Shown piece after piece: positions 43,686 through 53,561 of a DNA stretch of 64,000 nt. The notes under the pieces were generated by a model. The model saw only the letters and a program-made list of their open reading frames with translations, ran no database searches and had not been told where the DNA came from. Each line of letters starts with the position of its first letter. The stretch's first letter is position 1. Made by a program: the position numbers and the translations under genes. Source of the stretch: Gordonia sihwensis NBRC 108236 (GTDB taxonomy: Bacteria > Actinomycetota > Actinomycetes > Mycobacteriales > Mycobacteriaceae); NCBI RefSeq assembly GCF_000333035.1, contig NZ_BANU01000001.1:245152-309151 (forward strand), given 5' to 3'.

Positions 43686-43728
43686 CCAGTGACCGCTCAC
43701 CTCGTGGGCGCAGTGAAGGAGCTTGCAG

Positions 43729-44304
43729 ATGAGCACCACCCCCGACAATTCCAAGGCCTACGTCTGGCAGGACGGCGACGCCTACCGTGCGCCCGCCGGC
43801 ACCGCTCTCCCGGAAGATCCGTGGGCGCACCCGCTCGTGACCGGCACCTCGCCCGGCGTCACCTGGGACGCGTTCGGCGGTATCCAGGCCGGATTCAACC
43901 TCGAGCCGAACCAGGACATCAAGAAGCACACGATCTTCAACAAGCGCGACTCCACGTACGCGCTGAGCCGTGGGCCGCGTGAGGACACGACCAAGTTCCG
44001 GGCGGTCGACTACTCGAAGGCGGCGGTCCTGACCTCGCTGCTCGGTGGCGAGATCGTTCAGGTCGGCACGTCCGAGGTCTACAAGTGGGTCGGCGGAAAC
44101 GCTGAGGAGTTCGCTCTGATCTGGACTCTCGCGGACCCGTCGAACGCCTCGACCGACCGCGTCGGCTTCTACACCGAGAAGGCCACGCTGTCCTCGCCGC
44201 CGCCGCGTACGTTCGCCGGCGAGGACCTCGACGGCTGGGAGTTCGAGATCCTCGCGCTCTCGCCGCTGGTCCCGATCAGCAACTGGAACCCGCTGGCGCC
44301 CTAG
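43729..44304 (+). CDS. Major tail protein
   Basis: 191 aa from ATG 43729 with AAGGAG 8 nt upstream. TPDNSKAYVWQDGDAYRAPA and TLSSPPPRTFAGEDLDGWEF followed by FEILALSPLVPISNW fit tail tube proteins of actinophages. Its own terminator upstream suggests separately tuned, abundant expression. Confidence 0.8.
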   Translation: MSTTPDNSKAYVWQDGDAYRAPAGTALPEDPWAHPLVTGTSPGVTWDAFGGIQAGFNLEPNQDIKKHTIFNKRDSTYALSRGPREDTTKFRAVDYSKAAVLTSLLGGEIVQVGTSEVYKWVGGNAEEFALIWTLADPSNASTDRVGFYTEKATLSSPPPRTFAGEDLDGWEFEILALSPLVPISNWNPLAP

Positions 44305-44395
44305 CGCCCCGGGGGCGGTGCCGGCCGGGGAGCGGCCCCGGTCGGCGCCGCCTCATCTCGATCCCCGACTCATCCCACAGGAGAGCTGACACACC

Positions 44396-44818
44396 ATGCC
44401 GAGCAACAAGACCAAGAAGAGCACCGCGCCTGCCGTCGAGCCCGAGGCCACCGAGACCGAGCCCGTCGAGCGCATCGACCTCGCCAGCATCCTGGAGGTC
44501 GGCACGCCGGGCACCGAGCCGGTGCCGGTCACCATCAAAGGCGTCGATTTCTCGATCAACCGCTACTTCAGTCCCGACACCGTATGGGCCTGGTCGGACC
44601 TGCAGCGCGCGGACCCGAGCGAATTGACGCCGTCTGAGGTCGCAGAGGGCAACCGGGCGGTGCTCAAGATCCTGCTGCCCGAGGAGGATCACGACAAGAT
44701 CGAGGAGCTGCTGGCGATCCTCGACACGCGGAGCATCGCCGAGTCGCGGCGGATCTTCCTGTACATCAACAACCTCGCAGGACTGGTGGACCGCCAGGGA
44801 AACGCGTTGGCGCTCTAG
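44396..44818 (+). CDS. Tail assembly chaperone, short form (gpG-like)
   Basis: 140 aa with an acidic N-terminus and VPVTIKGVDFSINRYFSPDT. In the last codons lies the slippery heptamer G_GGA_AAC (44797-44803), so part of the ribosomes should shift -1 and make the long form ending at 45237. Together with location before the tape measure this fixes the role as tail chaperone. Confidence 0.85.
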   Translation: MPSNKTKKSTAPAVEPEATETEPVERIDLASILEVGTPGTEPVPVTIKGVDFSINRYFSPDTVWAWSDLQRADPSELTPSEVAEGNRAVLKILLPEEDHDKIEELLAILDTRSIAESRRIFLYINNLAGLVDRQGNALAL

Positions 44819-45237
44819 ACTTCCTGCTTTCCATCCGGGAGAGCTGGGGCGCATACATTGGCCGCTTCCAGCGGCAGTACGGGCTCGACCTGCGGGCGGC
44901 ACTGACGTCGAAGCCGTGGCAGGACGTCACCCTCTTGCTCGATGACCTGACCGAGACGTGGACTCGCACCGACGAGAACATCGCCACGTTGGTCGACATT
45001 CAGAACTGGTGGCTCGAGGCCGAGTACGTCAAGTGGACGACCGACCCCGAGGAAGCCAAGGCGGCGTCGCGGTCGGCCGATCCGACACCTCCGCTGCCAG
45101 TCCTCCGCGCCGTCGCGTACCGGCCCCCGGCCGCGCACGCGGCGGCGGTCGAGCGCTACGAGGCGCGCCGACCACAACAACCGAAGCCGAGCGGCCAGAT
45201 GGACGCACGGTCCTTCGGTGCACTCTTCGGGCTCTGA
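44803..45237 (+). CDS. Tail assembly chaperone, -1 frameshift extension (gpT-like)
   Basis: 144 codons in the -1 frame, entered after the slip at 44797-44803; the full product is 44396-45237, about 280 aa. The extension reads DFLLSIRESWGAYIGRFQRQ..., ending MDARSFGALFGL. It has no start of its own near its beginning. The gpGT fusion normally binds the tape measure protein during tail assembly. Confidence 0.82.
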   Translation, partial: RVGALDFLLSIRESWGAYIGRFQRQYGLDLRAALTSKPWQDVTLLLDDLTETWTRTDENIATLVDIQNWWLEAEYVKWTTDPEEAKAASRSADPTPPLPVLRAVAYRPPAAHAAAVERYEARRPQQPKPSGQMDARSFGALFGL

Positions 45238-45252
45238 GAAAGGGACTAGCTG

Positions 45253-48200
45253 ATGACGGCAGGCGGCCGGATCGACATCGACGTCGTCCTCAATGACAAG
45301 GACGTCGCAGCGCGACTCGACTCGACCCTGGCCAAGGCCACCGCCTCGGCGAAGAAGGCAGCCGGCGCACTCGGACTTGCGTTCGGCGGCGCAGCTGTCC
45401 TCGGCGGACTCAAGTCCGTCATCGACGCCGGCGTGGAGTTCGACACGGTCCTCAACCAGCTGCGCGGCGTGACCGGGGCGACCGGGGCCGAGATGGCGGC
45501 GGTGTCGGAGAAGGCACGTCAGCTCGGCAACGACATCGCGATCCCCGCGACGTCGGCATCCGATGCCGCGCAGGCGATGCTGGAGCTGAGCAAGGGTGGA
45601 CTGTCAGTCCAGCAGTCGATGGACGCCGCACGGGGCAGTCTCCAGCTCGCCGCCGCCGCTCAGATATCTGCCGCGCAGGCCTCGGAGATCCAGGCGCAGG
45701 CGATCAACACGTTCTCGCTCAAGGCCTCCGACGCCGGGCACGTCGCGGACGTCCTCGCGGGCACCGCGAACGCCGCGGCGGGCGAAATCACCGACATCGC
45801 ACAGGGACTGCAGCAGGCAGGCTCGGTCGCCTCCCAGTTCGGCATGACGATCGACGAGACGGCCGGCGCGCTCGGCGTCCTGGCGAACAATGGCATCAAG
45901 GGCTCTGACGCGGGCACGCTGCTCAAGAGCACACTGCTCGCGCTCCAGGACACCGGCAAGCCCGCGGCGACGGCGATGGAAGAGCTCGGCATCAGCGTCT
46001 ACGACGCGCAGGGCAAGTTCCGCGGTCTCGGCCCGATCATGGACGAGCTCAAGACTGCGTCGACGAATCTCACCGAGGAGCAGTACAACCAGGCGACCGC
46101 GGTACTGTTTGGGTCGGATGCGATGCGGCTCGCCGGGATCGCGGCCAAGGACGGCTCGGAGAGCTTCCGTCAGATGACCGAGCAGGTCGGCAAGGCCGGG
46201 TCGGCGCAGCGTCTCGCGGAGGAGATGGCCAAGGGCCTGCCCGGTCAGCTCGAGCGGCTGCAGAACGCGGCCGACGAGACCAAACTCGCATTGTACGACC
46301 TGCTGCGCGGACCGCTGACGGACCTGGCCAGCTTCGGTGCCGACCAGCTCGGCAACCTCTCCGACCTGCTCAAGGGTGACACCGGCGGGATGAGCGAGGG
46401 CCTGCGGCCGCTGGTAGAGGATCTGAAGTCGATCGGCGACGGACTCCACGGGATCGCGCAGGATCTAGTGGGCCCGGGCGGCGCGCTGACGGTGATCGGG
46501 GAAGGCGCGCAGGCGACGGGCAAGCTCGCCGTCGCCGGACTGGAACCGATCACCGGCGCGGTCGGCGGCGTCCTCAACGTATTCGCGGGCCTACCGGCAC
46601 CCGTCCAGACCGCTGCCCTGGCGATGGGTGCGTTCGCAATCGCCCGCAACAAGATCGCCACGCCCGGGCCGCTGAAGGCGTTGTCGGCGTTCCGCGCGGA
46701 GATGTCCGCGCAGAACTCGCTGGCGAAACTGGCGACCCGCGAGGTTGACAAGTACGGTCGCGCGATCGAAGGCACCGGGCGGGGCCTGACGGTAGCGCAG
46801 CGTGCGCAGGCCGCGTACCGGACCTCGACTCTCGAGTCGGTGTCGGCGATGCGGGGGTTCACCGACCAGGTGGGCGCGGTGCGGCGTGGTGCAGCTGCAG
46901 CGGGCGAGCCGGTGGGGCTCCTGACGGCGACGATGCGCACGATGGGGGAGCGTAACGGCGCTCTCGGCCAGATCGGCGGAGCGTTCACGGCGGCATCGCA
47001 GGGCATGGGCCGATTCGGCTCGGTCGCGGGTACCGCGGCCGCGGGCGCGACAGCGCTCAAGCTCGGTGCCGGCGGGCTGATGTCGGCTCTCGGTGGCCCG
47101 TGGGGTGTCGCGCTGGGTGCGGCGTCGCTCGGTCTGGCGATGTACTCGCAGCGGCAGCAGGAGGCCGCGCAGGCCGCCGCCGAGCACAAGCGGAACGTCG
47201 ACGACCTCGTCGGGTCCATCGACGTGCAGACCGGTGCGCTGAACAAAGCGAGCACGGCACAGATGGCGGCGGACCTGCGCGGCGGAAAGTACGGCAAGGG
47301 CAACACTTTCGAGTTCTCCGATCAGCTGGGGATCTCGGCCGATCGCGTCACGGCGGCGGCATCGCGGCAGAAGGGCGCGCTCGATGACCTGAATGTCACA
47401 CTCGATGCGACGACCAAGAAGTCGCTGGAATCGTCGGACTACTGGAACAAGCAGGGCTCGTCGCTTCGCGCAGCGGGTATCGACGCCGACACGATGACCG
47501 ACGCTCTGCGCGGCAACGCCTCCGCGATCAAGAAGGTCGAAGGGTTCATGGTCGGGTCGGGGACCACGATCCAGGACTACCGGCGCCACCTCGACGAGTC
47601 CGGAAAGAACGCCGTCCAGCTGGGGGAGAACGTCAACCTCGCAGCGCAGGCGGTCCGCGAGGCCGGGGCGGCGCAGGACCAGCAGACGCGGGCGATGGAG
47701 AAGATGGACCCGCGCGCTCGGACGCTCGCCGAGGCGATGGAGGTTCTCGGGTCCAAGACGTCCACGGCCGCGGAGAAGTCGAACGCGCTCAAGGCTGCTC
47801 TGGACGCGCTTGGCGGCGGCGCCGAGGGTTTCGACGCCGCGATGGGGCAGGCGAAGCAGGCCGTCGAGAAGCTGCCGGCGACATGGCAGGCAGCCGCCGA
47901 CTCGGTCGGAGGGTACGGGGAACTCATCAACAGTGCGACGGGACGCATCGTTCTCAATAACGACGCGACGCGGGCACTGTCGAGCGAGATCTTCAACGTC
48001 AAGAACCAGATGAATAACGCCGCCACAGCGGCCTACCAGTTCGCCATTCAGAACGGGCAGGGCAGCGAGGCCGCGGCCAACGCTGCGCGTACAGCAGCGT
48101 CCGAGATCTACAACAGCTTCATGAAGTCGTCGGACGGGGCGAAGGCTGCTGGCGTCGATGTCGCGGCGCTCGCGACGGCAATGGGGTTGCTGCCTCCGGA

Positions 48201-50631
48201 GCAGGTTGTGCAGCTGCTCGCGAAGGGCGGCGACGCCGTCTCGGCCGAGCTCTTGCTGATCAAGAGACTGGTCGAGGGTGTGCCGCCGAATAAGGCGATC
48301 GAACTGCACTCGATCTCGGACGAGGCGAAGGCCAAGCTCGAGGGAATCAAGGGTCTCGTCGTGACCGAGCTCCCGGACAACAAGGGAGTGACGGTCACTG
48401 CGACGACGACTCAGGCACAGCAGGATCTGAACGCTCTGGTCACAAAGCAGAACGAGCTGAAAGACAAGAACGTCACCTACCGGGCGACGGTCATCGTCGA
48501 CGAAGCGCAGGCACAGTCCGCCAGGTGGGGCGTCGAGACATTCGGCGTCGGGTCTCAGCCACGCGCGAAGGGCGGGCCGATCGACGGGTACGCGGTCGGT
48601 GGTGGTGTCGGAGCTGATGGTGCGATCCGTGGTCCGGGCACCGGGACGTCAGACTCGATCCTGACGCAGGTCCCGGCGGGCGGTCACGTGGTGACCGCGG
48701 CCGAGGTATCCGCGGCCGGTGGCCACGGTGCGGTGAATCGTCAGGTGTCGGCGCTCGGTGCTGGTCGGCCGGGCCGCAAGACGGCGACGGCGGGACCGCT
48801 GATGCCGGTGGCGCTGTCGAACGGGGAGCACTACCTCGCGCCGGACACGGTCGATGCCGCCGGCGGCCACGACGCGATCTTCGCGTGGCGCGCCGGGCTG
48901 GCGCAGGAGCGTCAGGGCCTGTACCTCGGTGGACTGGTGCGCGCCGAGCAGGTAGGTAAGGCGAACGACGGGCTGCCGTACATCACCGGTGGGCGGGACT
49001 GCTCGATGTGGGTGTCGTGGATCGTGCAGGCCGCGAAGGGGCAGGAACTCACGCGCCTGTTCACGACGTACAGCCTGCTGGACGGCCAGACTGGCGGGCT
49101 CGAGCCGGGCGCGTCACCGTCCGACTACCTGACGGTCGGTGTGTCGCAGGAGCACATGGCAGCGACGGTGCAGACCGATCGCGGACCGGTGAACACCGAG
49201 TCGGGCGGGAACTCGTCGCCGTCTCAAGTGCGGTGGGGTCGCGGCGCCGCCGGAGCGTTCGACGGCCAGTTCCCGTTCCGCTTCCACCTGCCGAAGAATC
49301 TGATCTCGCCGCCGCCAGACGAGACCAAGCCGGACGTGTCGGCCGAGGAGGCCGCGACCGAGACGATGAAGGCCGAGGACGAGACGCAGTCGCGGCAGTA
49401 CATCGAGCCGCCGAAGGCACCGAAGGCCGAGGACGTCGCCGCTGAGGCCGCGCGGATCGGCGTCCGCGGGCTCCTGGAGACCTTCGACATGCAGGACTCG
49501 ATATTCGCGGATCCGGACAAGTCGACGATCGGTCGGGCGCTGCAGATCGGCATCAACACGCAGAAGTACCGCGAGCAGCAGGCCGAGGTTCCGAAGTCCG
49601 AGTCCAAGAGCGGCGGTGTCAGCAAGGAGGACCAGGCCGCGTACGACCGCGACAAGCTCGCTCGCGACCAGAAGTACGAGAACGACCGCTTGGCGATCAA
49701 GAACTCGATGAAGTCGGGGCCCGAACGGGACCGCAAGCTCCTGGACCTCAAGCAGAAGCACGACCAGGACAACCTCGAGGCGAAGATCAAGCTCCGCGAC
49801 AAGAAGTCCGGCACCGACAGCACGTCGGAGTCGGACGCGTCGACGTCGGGGAAGACGTCCGGGCCCGCCGACAGCGACCCGTACCGGCTCGTGGACTCGG
49901 CGCCCTATGACCCGTCGCGCGGCGCGGTGCAGTGGGAGAAGGAGGCGACGGCGGCGCTGCGGATCGCGGGCATGAACTACCGGTGGAAGGACAAGATGAT
50001 CGGGCAGGGCGACATCGAGTCGCACGGCGACCCGAAGGCTGTCGGCCCGGACTCGCCGGACGGTCAGCCGAAGGGCTGGATGCAGGTGAAGCCGGGGACG
50101 TTCGCCGCGTTCCGCGATCCGAAGCTCCCGGACGACCCGTTCAACGTCCTCGCGAACGGTGTCGCGGCTGCCAAGTACGCGAACAAGCAGTACAACGGTG
50201 AGCCGCCGTGGCCGACGACGAAGGGCTACTGGGCTGGCGGCATCAACGCGATGGACCCGAGCAAGGCCGCTGTGGTGGCGCCGCAGAACCGCCGGGTCAT
50301 CGGCGACAGAGCCGTCGCCGACGAGTTCTTCATCCCGGACACCGACGACCCGCAGCACATCGCGCTCGGCGCGGAGTGGGCGCGGCGGAGAGGGTTCCAG
50401 CTGGTGAACATGCACGCCGATGGGGGGACGCTCGCGCGGGCTCGTGGCGGTCAGGCGGCGGTCATGGATCGACCGGCCGGACCGGTGATCCAGGAGGGCG
50501 ACCGCCACTACAACTACGCCGGACCGGCTGATCAGGCGCCGGATTTCTTCCGCGGCGCTCGTCGGCACGACAACATCGTCCGCCGCGGTGCGGGAGTGCA
50601 GCGTATCGGGCGGAAGGGGACTCGGCCGTGA
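45253..50631 (+). CDS. Tape measure protein with two cell-wall hydrolase-like domains
   Basis: 1792 aa, the longest gene. N-terminal phage TMP region (residues 1-400: IDIDVVLNDKDVAARLDSTL, KARQLGNDIAIPATSASDAA), long helical middle with hydrophobic stretch near 600. About residue 1240-1350 has an NlpC/P60-like pattern (ITGGRDCSMWVSWIVQAAKG with Cys; SQEHMAATV with His). About 1570-1660 resembles a soluble lytic transglycosylase (IGQGDIESHGDPKAVGPDSP with Glu; GWMQVKPGTFAAF; PWPTTKGYWAGG). It sets tail length and probably opens the cell wall locally during DNA entry. Confidence 0.93.
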   Translation: MTAGGRIDIDVVLNDKDVAARLDSTLAKATASAKKAAGALGLAFGGAAVLGGLKSVIDAGVEFDTVLNQLRGVTGATGAEMAAVSEKARQLGNDIAIPATSASDAAQAMLELSKGGLSVQQSMDAARGSLQLAAAAQISAAQASEIQAQAINTFSLKASDAGHVADVLAGTANAAAGEITDIAQGLQQAGSVASQFGMTIDETAGALGVLANNGIKGSDAGTLLKSTLLALQDTGKPAATAMEELGISVYDAQGKFRGLGPIMDELKTASTNLTEEQYNQATAVLFGSDAMRLAGIAAKDGSESFRQMTEQVGKAGSAQRLAEEMAKGLPGQLERLQNAADETKLALYDLLRGPLTDLASFGADQLGNLSDLLKGDTGGMSEGLRPLVEDLKSIGDGLHGIAQDLVGPGGALTVIGEGAQATGKLAVAGLEPITGAVGGVLNVFAGLPAPVQTAALAMGAFAIARNKIATPGPLKALSAFRAEMSAQNSLAKLATREVDKYGRAIEGTGRGLTVAQRAQAAYRTSTLESVSAMRGFTDQVGAVRRGAAAAGEPVGLLTATMRTMGERNGALGQIGGAFTAASQGMGRFGSVAGTAAAGATALKLGAGGLMSALGGPWGVALGAASLGLAMYSQRQQEAAQAAAEHKRNVDDLVGSIDVQTGALNKASTAQMAADLRGGKYGKGNTFEFSDQLGISADRVTAAASRQKGALDDLNVTLDATTKKSLESSDYWNKQGSSLRAAGIDADTMTDALRGNASAIKKVEGFMVGSGTTIQDYRRHLDESGKNAVQLGENVNLAAQAVREAGAAQDQQTRAMEKMDPRARTLAEAMEVLGSKTSTAAEKSNALKAALDALGGGAEGFDAAMGQAKQAVEKLPATWQAAADSVGGYGELINSATGRIVLNNDATRALSSEIFNVKNQMNNAATAAYQFAIQNGQGSEAAANAARTAASEIYNSFMKSSDGAKAAGVDVAALATAMGLLPPEQVVQLLAKGGDAVSAELLLIKRLVEGVPPNKAIELHSISDEAKAKLEGIKGLVVTELPDNKGVTVTATTTQAQQDLNALVTKQNELKDKNVTYRATVIVDEAQAQSARWGVETFGVGSQPRAKGGPIDGYAVGGGVGADGAIRGPGTGTSDSILTQVPAGGHVVTAAEVSAAGGHGAVNRQVSALGAGRPGRKTATAGPLMPVALSNGEHYLAPDTVDAAGGHDAIFAWRAGLAQERQGLYLGGLVRAEQVGKANDGLPYITGGRDCSMWVSWIVQAAKGQELTRLFTTYSLLDGQTGGLEPGASPSDYLTVGVSQEHMAATVQTDRGPVNTESGGNSSPSQVRWGRGAAGAFDGQFPFRFHLPKNLISPPPDETKPDVSAEEAATETMKAEDETQSRQYIEPPKAPKAEDVAAEAARIGVRGLLETFDMQDSIFADPDKSTIGRALQIGINTQKYREQQAEVPKSESKSGGVSKEDQAAYDRDKLARDQKYENDRLAIKNSMKSGPERDRKLLDLKQKHDQDNLEAKIKLRDKKSGTDSTSESDASTSGKTSGPADSDPYRLVDSAPYDPSRGAVQWEKEATAALRIAGMNYRWKDKMIGQGDIESHGDPKAVGPDSPDGQPKGWMQVKPGTFAAFRDPKLPDDPFNVLANGVAAAKYANKQYNGEPPWPTTKGYWAGGINAMDPSKAAVVAPQNRRVIGDRAVADEFFIPDTDDPQHIALGAEWARRRGFQLVNMHADGGTLARARGGQAAVMDRPAGPVIQEGDRHYNYAGPADQAPDFFRGARRHDNIVRRGAGVQRIGRKGTRP

Positions 50632-51479
50632 GGCGATCGCGAGGGCTGGTCGACGACACGCTGGTGCGACTGTACGACTGGCGCGGCACCGGGCAGTTCG
50701 TGGAGCTGTCCGGGCCTCGGCAGGGTGATCACGGCGCGCAGTTGCTCGAGGGCGTGGGTGGGCTGTGGGAGGCGCAGCGGTCGCTGGTGAAGATCGAGAC
50801 GGCGCGGCTGCCGGGGTCGATCCCGGTGACGGTCCGGATCGAGGAGTTGCTGATCGACCTGCCGACGATCGTGCAGGGCAGCGACTCCCTCGAGTGGCAG
50901 TGGTGGAACCGCCGGATCCACAGGATGCTCTCGTTTACGCACGATTCGCCGCTGGTGGTGCAGACGCTCCCGTGGGGACCGCGGTGGATCTCGGTGCGGC
51001 GTCGCGCCGCGCACGAGGAGGAGATCGTCGAGGACCCGACATTCGGGCTCTCGCAGATCTGGACCTGGCAGCTGGTCGCGCACGATCCGGACTGGCGGTC
51101 CCCGGATCTGACGGCCGAGTGGGACAACAGCTCCGGGACTGGGCGCGGCAACCTCCGCATCGCGTACCGCGGCGATCGGCCGAGCTTCCCGAAGTGGACC
51201 GGGGTCGGGCCGGACTGGAATCTGCAGGAGCCGGTGTCGGGGCTGTGGAATCCGCTGCCGCGCATGGCGGCGGGCGAGGAGTGGAAGGTCGACGCGCATC
51301 CGCTCGCCTCGCAGCTGATGTCGAGCCTGGACCGCAACAAGTGGCGTCAGCTGCAGCGTGGGTTCACCGCGTCGGTCGACGAGGAGGGCGAGTACGTCCT
51401 CGGTGTCGAGTGCTCCGGTCCGGCGTCGGCGAAGGTCCAGCTGCGGCTCGAGCAGCGCTACGAGCATCCGTGGGGCTGA
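50628..51479 (+). CDS. Minor tail (distal tail-type) protein
   Basis: 283 aa. GTG overlaps the tape measure stop (GTGA). VRLYDWRGTGQFVELSGPRQ and FSHDSPL-type strands with WISVRRRAAHEEEIVEDPTF; the first protein after the tape measure is normally the distal tail protein. Confidence 0.75.
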   Translation: MRRSRGLVDDTLVRLYDWRGTGQFVELSGPRQGDHGAQLLEGVGGLWEAQRSLVKIETARLPGSIPVTVRIEELLIDLPTIVQGSDSLEWQWWNRRIHRMLSFTHDSPLVVQTLPWGPRWISVRRRAAHEEEIVEDPTFGLSQIWTWQLVAHDPDWRSPDLTAEWDNSSGTGRGNLRIAYRGDRPSFPKWTGVGPDWNLQEPVSGLWNPLPRMAAGEEWKVDAHPLASQLMSSLDRNKWRQLQRGFTASVDEEGEYVLGVECSGPASAKVQLRLEQRYEHPWG

Positions 51480-51480
51480 C

Positions 51481-53115
51481 ATGAGTGACCTCGATCGGAT
51501 CTACCACGAACTGTCCGAGCGCGATGACGCGGCGCGGCGGGCTCACTTCTCGTCGACTCTGATCCAGCTGTGGGACGGGAACATGGAGTACCCGCTGCAG
51601 GTGCGGTCGGTGATCGACCACGAGGGGGAGGACCCGACGTGGTCGGTCGGTGGCGGCGTGACGCATTTTGCGTACGACTCCCCGGAGGGCCACTACTGCT
51701 ATGACCTGATCCGGCCGGACGAGGATCTGCATCTGACCGTCGAGCTCGTCGACCCCGATGATCCGTCGATCGGGTGGGAATCGCGGGTCGCTTTCAAGGC
51801 CGTCAACGTCGACCTGGTCGATCAGGAGGACGGCACGCAGATCGTCGAGGTGCAGTGGACGACGGCGCTGGCGCACTGGGAGCACCTGATCCTGATGGCG
51901 GTGCCGATGCTGCCGCCGCAGCTGCAGCCGATCCACTACTGGGTCGCGCTCGGCAACATCCGGACGCAGTTTCTCCTCGCGCTGCACATGGCTCTGGCGG
52001 TCACGTACTCGCCGCTGTGGCGGTTCGTCGACAATCCGTTCTCGATCGCGTCGTACCGCGATGCCGTCGACCCTCGCCGGTGGCCGCTGATGGTGTCGCC
52101 GCTGACTGCGCTGCGCGATGCGACGAAGCCGGTCCTCGCGGCGTTCCGCTTCGACATGGCGCTGCCGGCGATGATCGACCAGCTGCGCGATGCGGACTGC
52201 TGGCCGGTCGCACGGCAGTGGCTCCCCGGTGACCCGCAGCCGTTCCCGTCGCACGTGACGCTGGTGCGTCCGACGCTCATCCTCGACATCGAGCACGAGG
52301 AGCTCGTGCCCGGCATCACCGGGACGTTCGTCGATGGGTACATTCATCTGCTCGTCGGTCTCGCCGACGACCTGATCACGGAGGTTGTGCACCCGATACT
52401 GGACCCGTCGCTGCTGCCGAAGAATCCGTCGCAGCATCCGCTCGGCGACAAGCTCGGCCTGGCGCCGGCGAAGCCGTGGCCGCTCTACCGCCGCGGCGAG
52501 TACTCGGGCATCGTCGAGGGACGGATCAGTCTCCGTAAGAGCCTCGGCACCGTGTTCTGGACTGGTGGTCGCAGCCCGGAGTGGGTGAATCAGGCCATCA
52601 CGCTCGCGATCTCGACGGCGCTGGACTACGTGGGGTTCACGATGGGAATCCCCGGCCTCGGCAACCTGTACCAGGGGCAGCTCGACAACACTGTGCTCGC
52701 GTTCGCCAAGACCGAGGATCGCCGCCGCGCCCGCGGCGCCGGCCGCTTCGCGTTCCGCCACGTGTGGTGCTCGGAGGCCAGCGTCGGTTTCGGTATGGCC
52801 ACCGCGATCGCACTGCGCAAGGGGTGGTTCGACTCCAAGCCGCGCATGGTCCGCACTGTCGAGGTCATCGACGGGTTCCCGTACCGGATCTACCGCGACG
52901 TGAAGAAGGGCTCGGCGTGCTGCTTCGAGATGCCGGACGGATCGATCTACGTCGACCGCATCACCAACATCAAGCACCGCCTGGACCGGGAGACCGAGAT
53001 GCGGTACGCGCTGGTCGTCGGAGACGACACCGGAGACGAGGACCCCATCGCCGAGCTGTGGGGCCGCTGGAATCAGATGCGCGACGTCGCGCGGAAACTC
53101 TTCTTGGAGCACTGA
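51481..53115 (+). CDS. Minor tail protein, ReqiPepy6 gp37-like
   Basis: 544 aa from ATG 51481. The pattern LIQLWDGNMEYPLQVRSVID, FRFDMALPAMIDQLRDAD and LVPGITGTFVDGYIHLLVGL fits the Gp37-like tail proteins of Rhodococcus/Gordonia siphophages. Starts 2 nt after the previous stop; likely part of the baseplate hub. Confidence 0.75.
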   Translation: MSDLDRIYHELSERDDAARRAHFSSTLIQLWDGNMEYPLQVRSVIDHEGEDPTWSVGGGVTHFAYDSPEGHYCYDLIRPDEDLHLTVELVDPDDPSIGWESRVAFKAVNVDLVDQEDGTQIVEVQWTTALAHWEHLILMAVPMLPPQLQPIHYWVALGNIRTQFLLALHMALAVTYSPLWRFVDNPFSIASYRDAVDPRRWPLMVSPLTALRDATKPVLAAFRFDMALPAMIDQLRDADCWPVARQWLPGDPQPFPSHVTLVRPTLILDIEHEELVPGITGTFVDGYIHLLVGLADDLITEVVHPILDPSLLPKNPSQHPLGDKLGLAPAKPWPLYRRGEYSGIVEGRISLRKSLGTVFWTGGRSPEWVNQAITLAISTALDYVGFTMGIPGLGNLYQGQLDNTVLAFAKTEDRRRARGAGRFAFRHVWCSEASVGFGMATAIALRKGWFDSKPRMVRTVEVIDGFPYRIYRDVKKGSACCFEMPDGSIYVDRITNIKHRLDRETEMRYALVVGDDTGDEDPIAELWGRWNQMRDVARKLFLEH

Positions 53116-53116
53116 C

Positions 53117-53488
53117 ATGACTGATCTGCCCGCCATCTGGCGCGCCGACCCGACACCCGGCCGGCAACACCGGTTCGCCGATTTCTTCCGCGACGTACCG
53201 CTGCTCCCGGACGGGCAGGCCGTGTACCTCGACAGCGACCAGCGCAACCGACTGGCCACCCACGCCGAGGCGTGCGGCCTGCGCAAGGTCGCGCCCGCGG
53301 CCGTCAAGTATTGGCCGCCGCCGCGCGGCTCCCACATGCCCGGGAACACCGGCGTGTGGGTGCCGGTGACGATCGAGGACCCGATCGAGATGCAGCTGCC
53401 CGACCCGGCGTCGATGACACCGCACGAGCGCGAGCATCTGCGCGCCGAGCTCGCGCGGTTCGACGCCGCGGACCATCCCTCCGAATAG
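53117..53488 (+). CDS. Phage gene 29-like protein (DUF2744)
   Basis: 123 aa. VAPAAVKYWPPPRGSHMPGN followed by TGVWVPV matches the small mycobacteriophage gene 29 family found among minor tail genes. Function not established. Confidence 0.6.
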   Translation: MTDLPAIWRADPTPGRQHRFADFFRDVPLLPDGQAVYLDSDQRNRLATHAEACGLRKVAPAAVKYWPPPRGSHMPGNTGVWVPVTIEDPIEMQLPDPASMTPHEREHLRAELARFDAADHPSE

Positions 53489-53508
53489 ACCCGCTCTACC
53501 CCTTGCCT

Positions 53509-53544
53509 GGCGGCGCCCCAATCCTGGGGCGTCGCCTTCGTCAT
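53509..53544 (+). terminator. Intrinsic terminator before the lysin gene
   Basis: GGCGGCGCCCC pairs with GGGGCGTCGCC (one G-T) around a short loop, followed by TTCGTCATA. Separates tail from lysis genes. Confidence 0.75.
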
Positions 53545-53561
53545 ATCTGAAGGAGAACACG

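Noticed and set aside
51364..53544. 726-codon minus-strand frame opposite tail genes
   Set aside because: Low-complexity Arg/Asp shadow of the Gp37-like tail gene.
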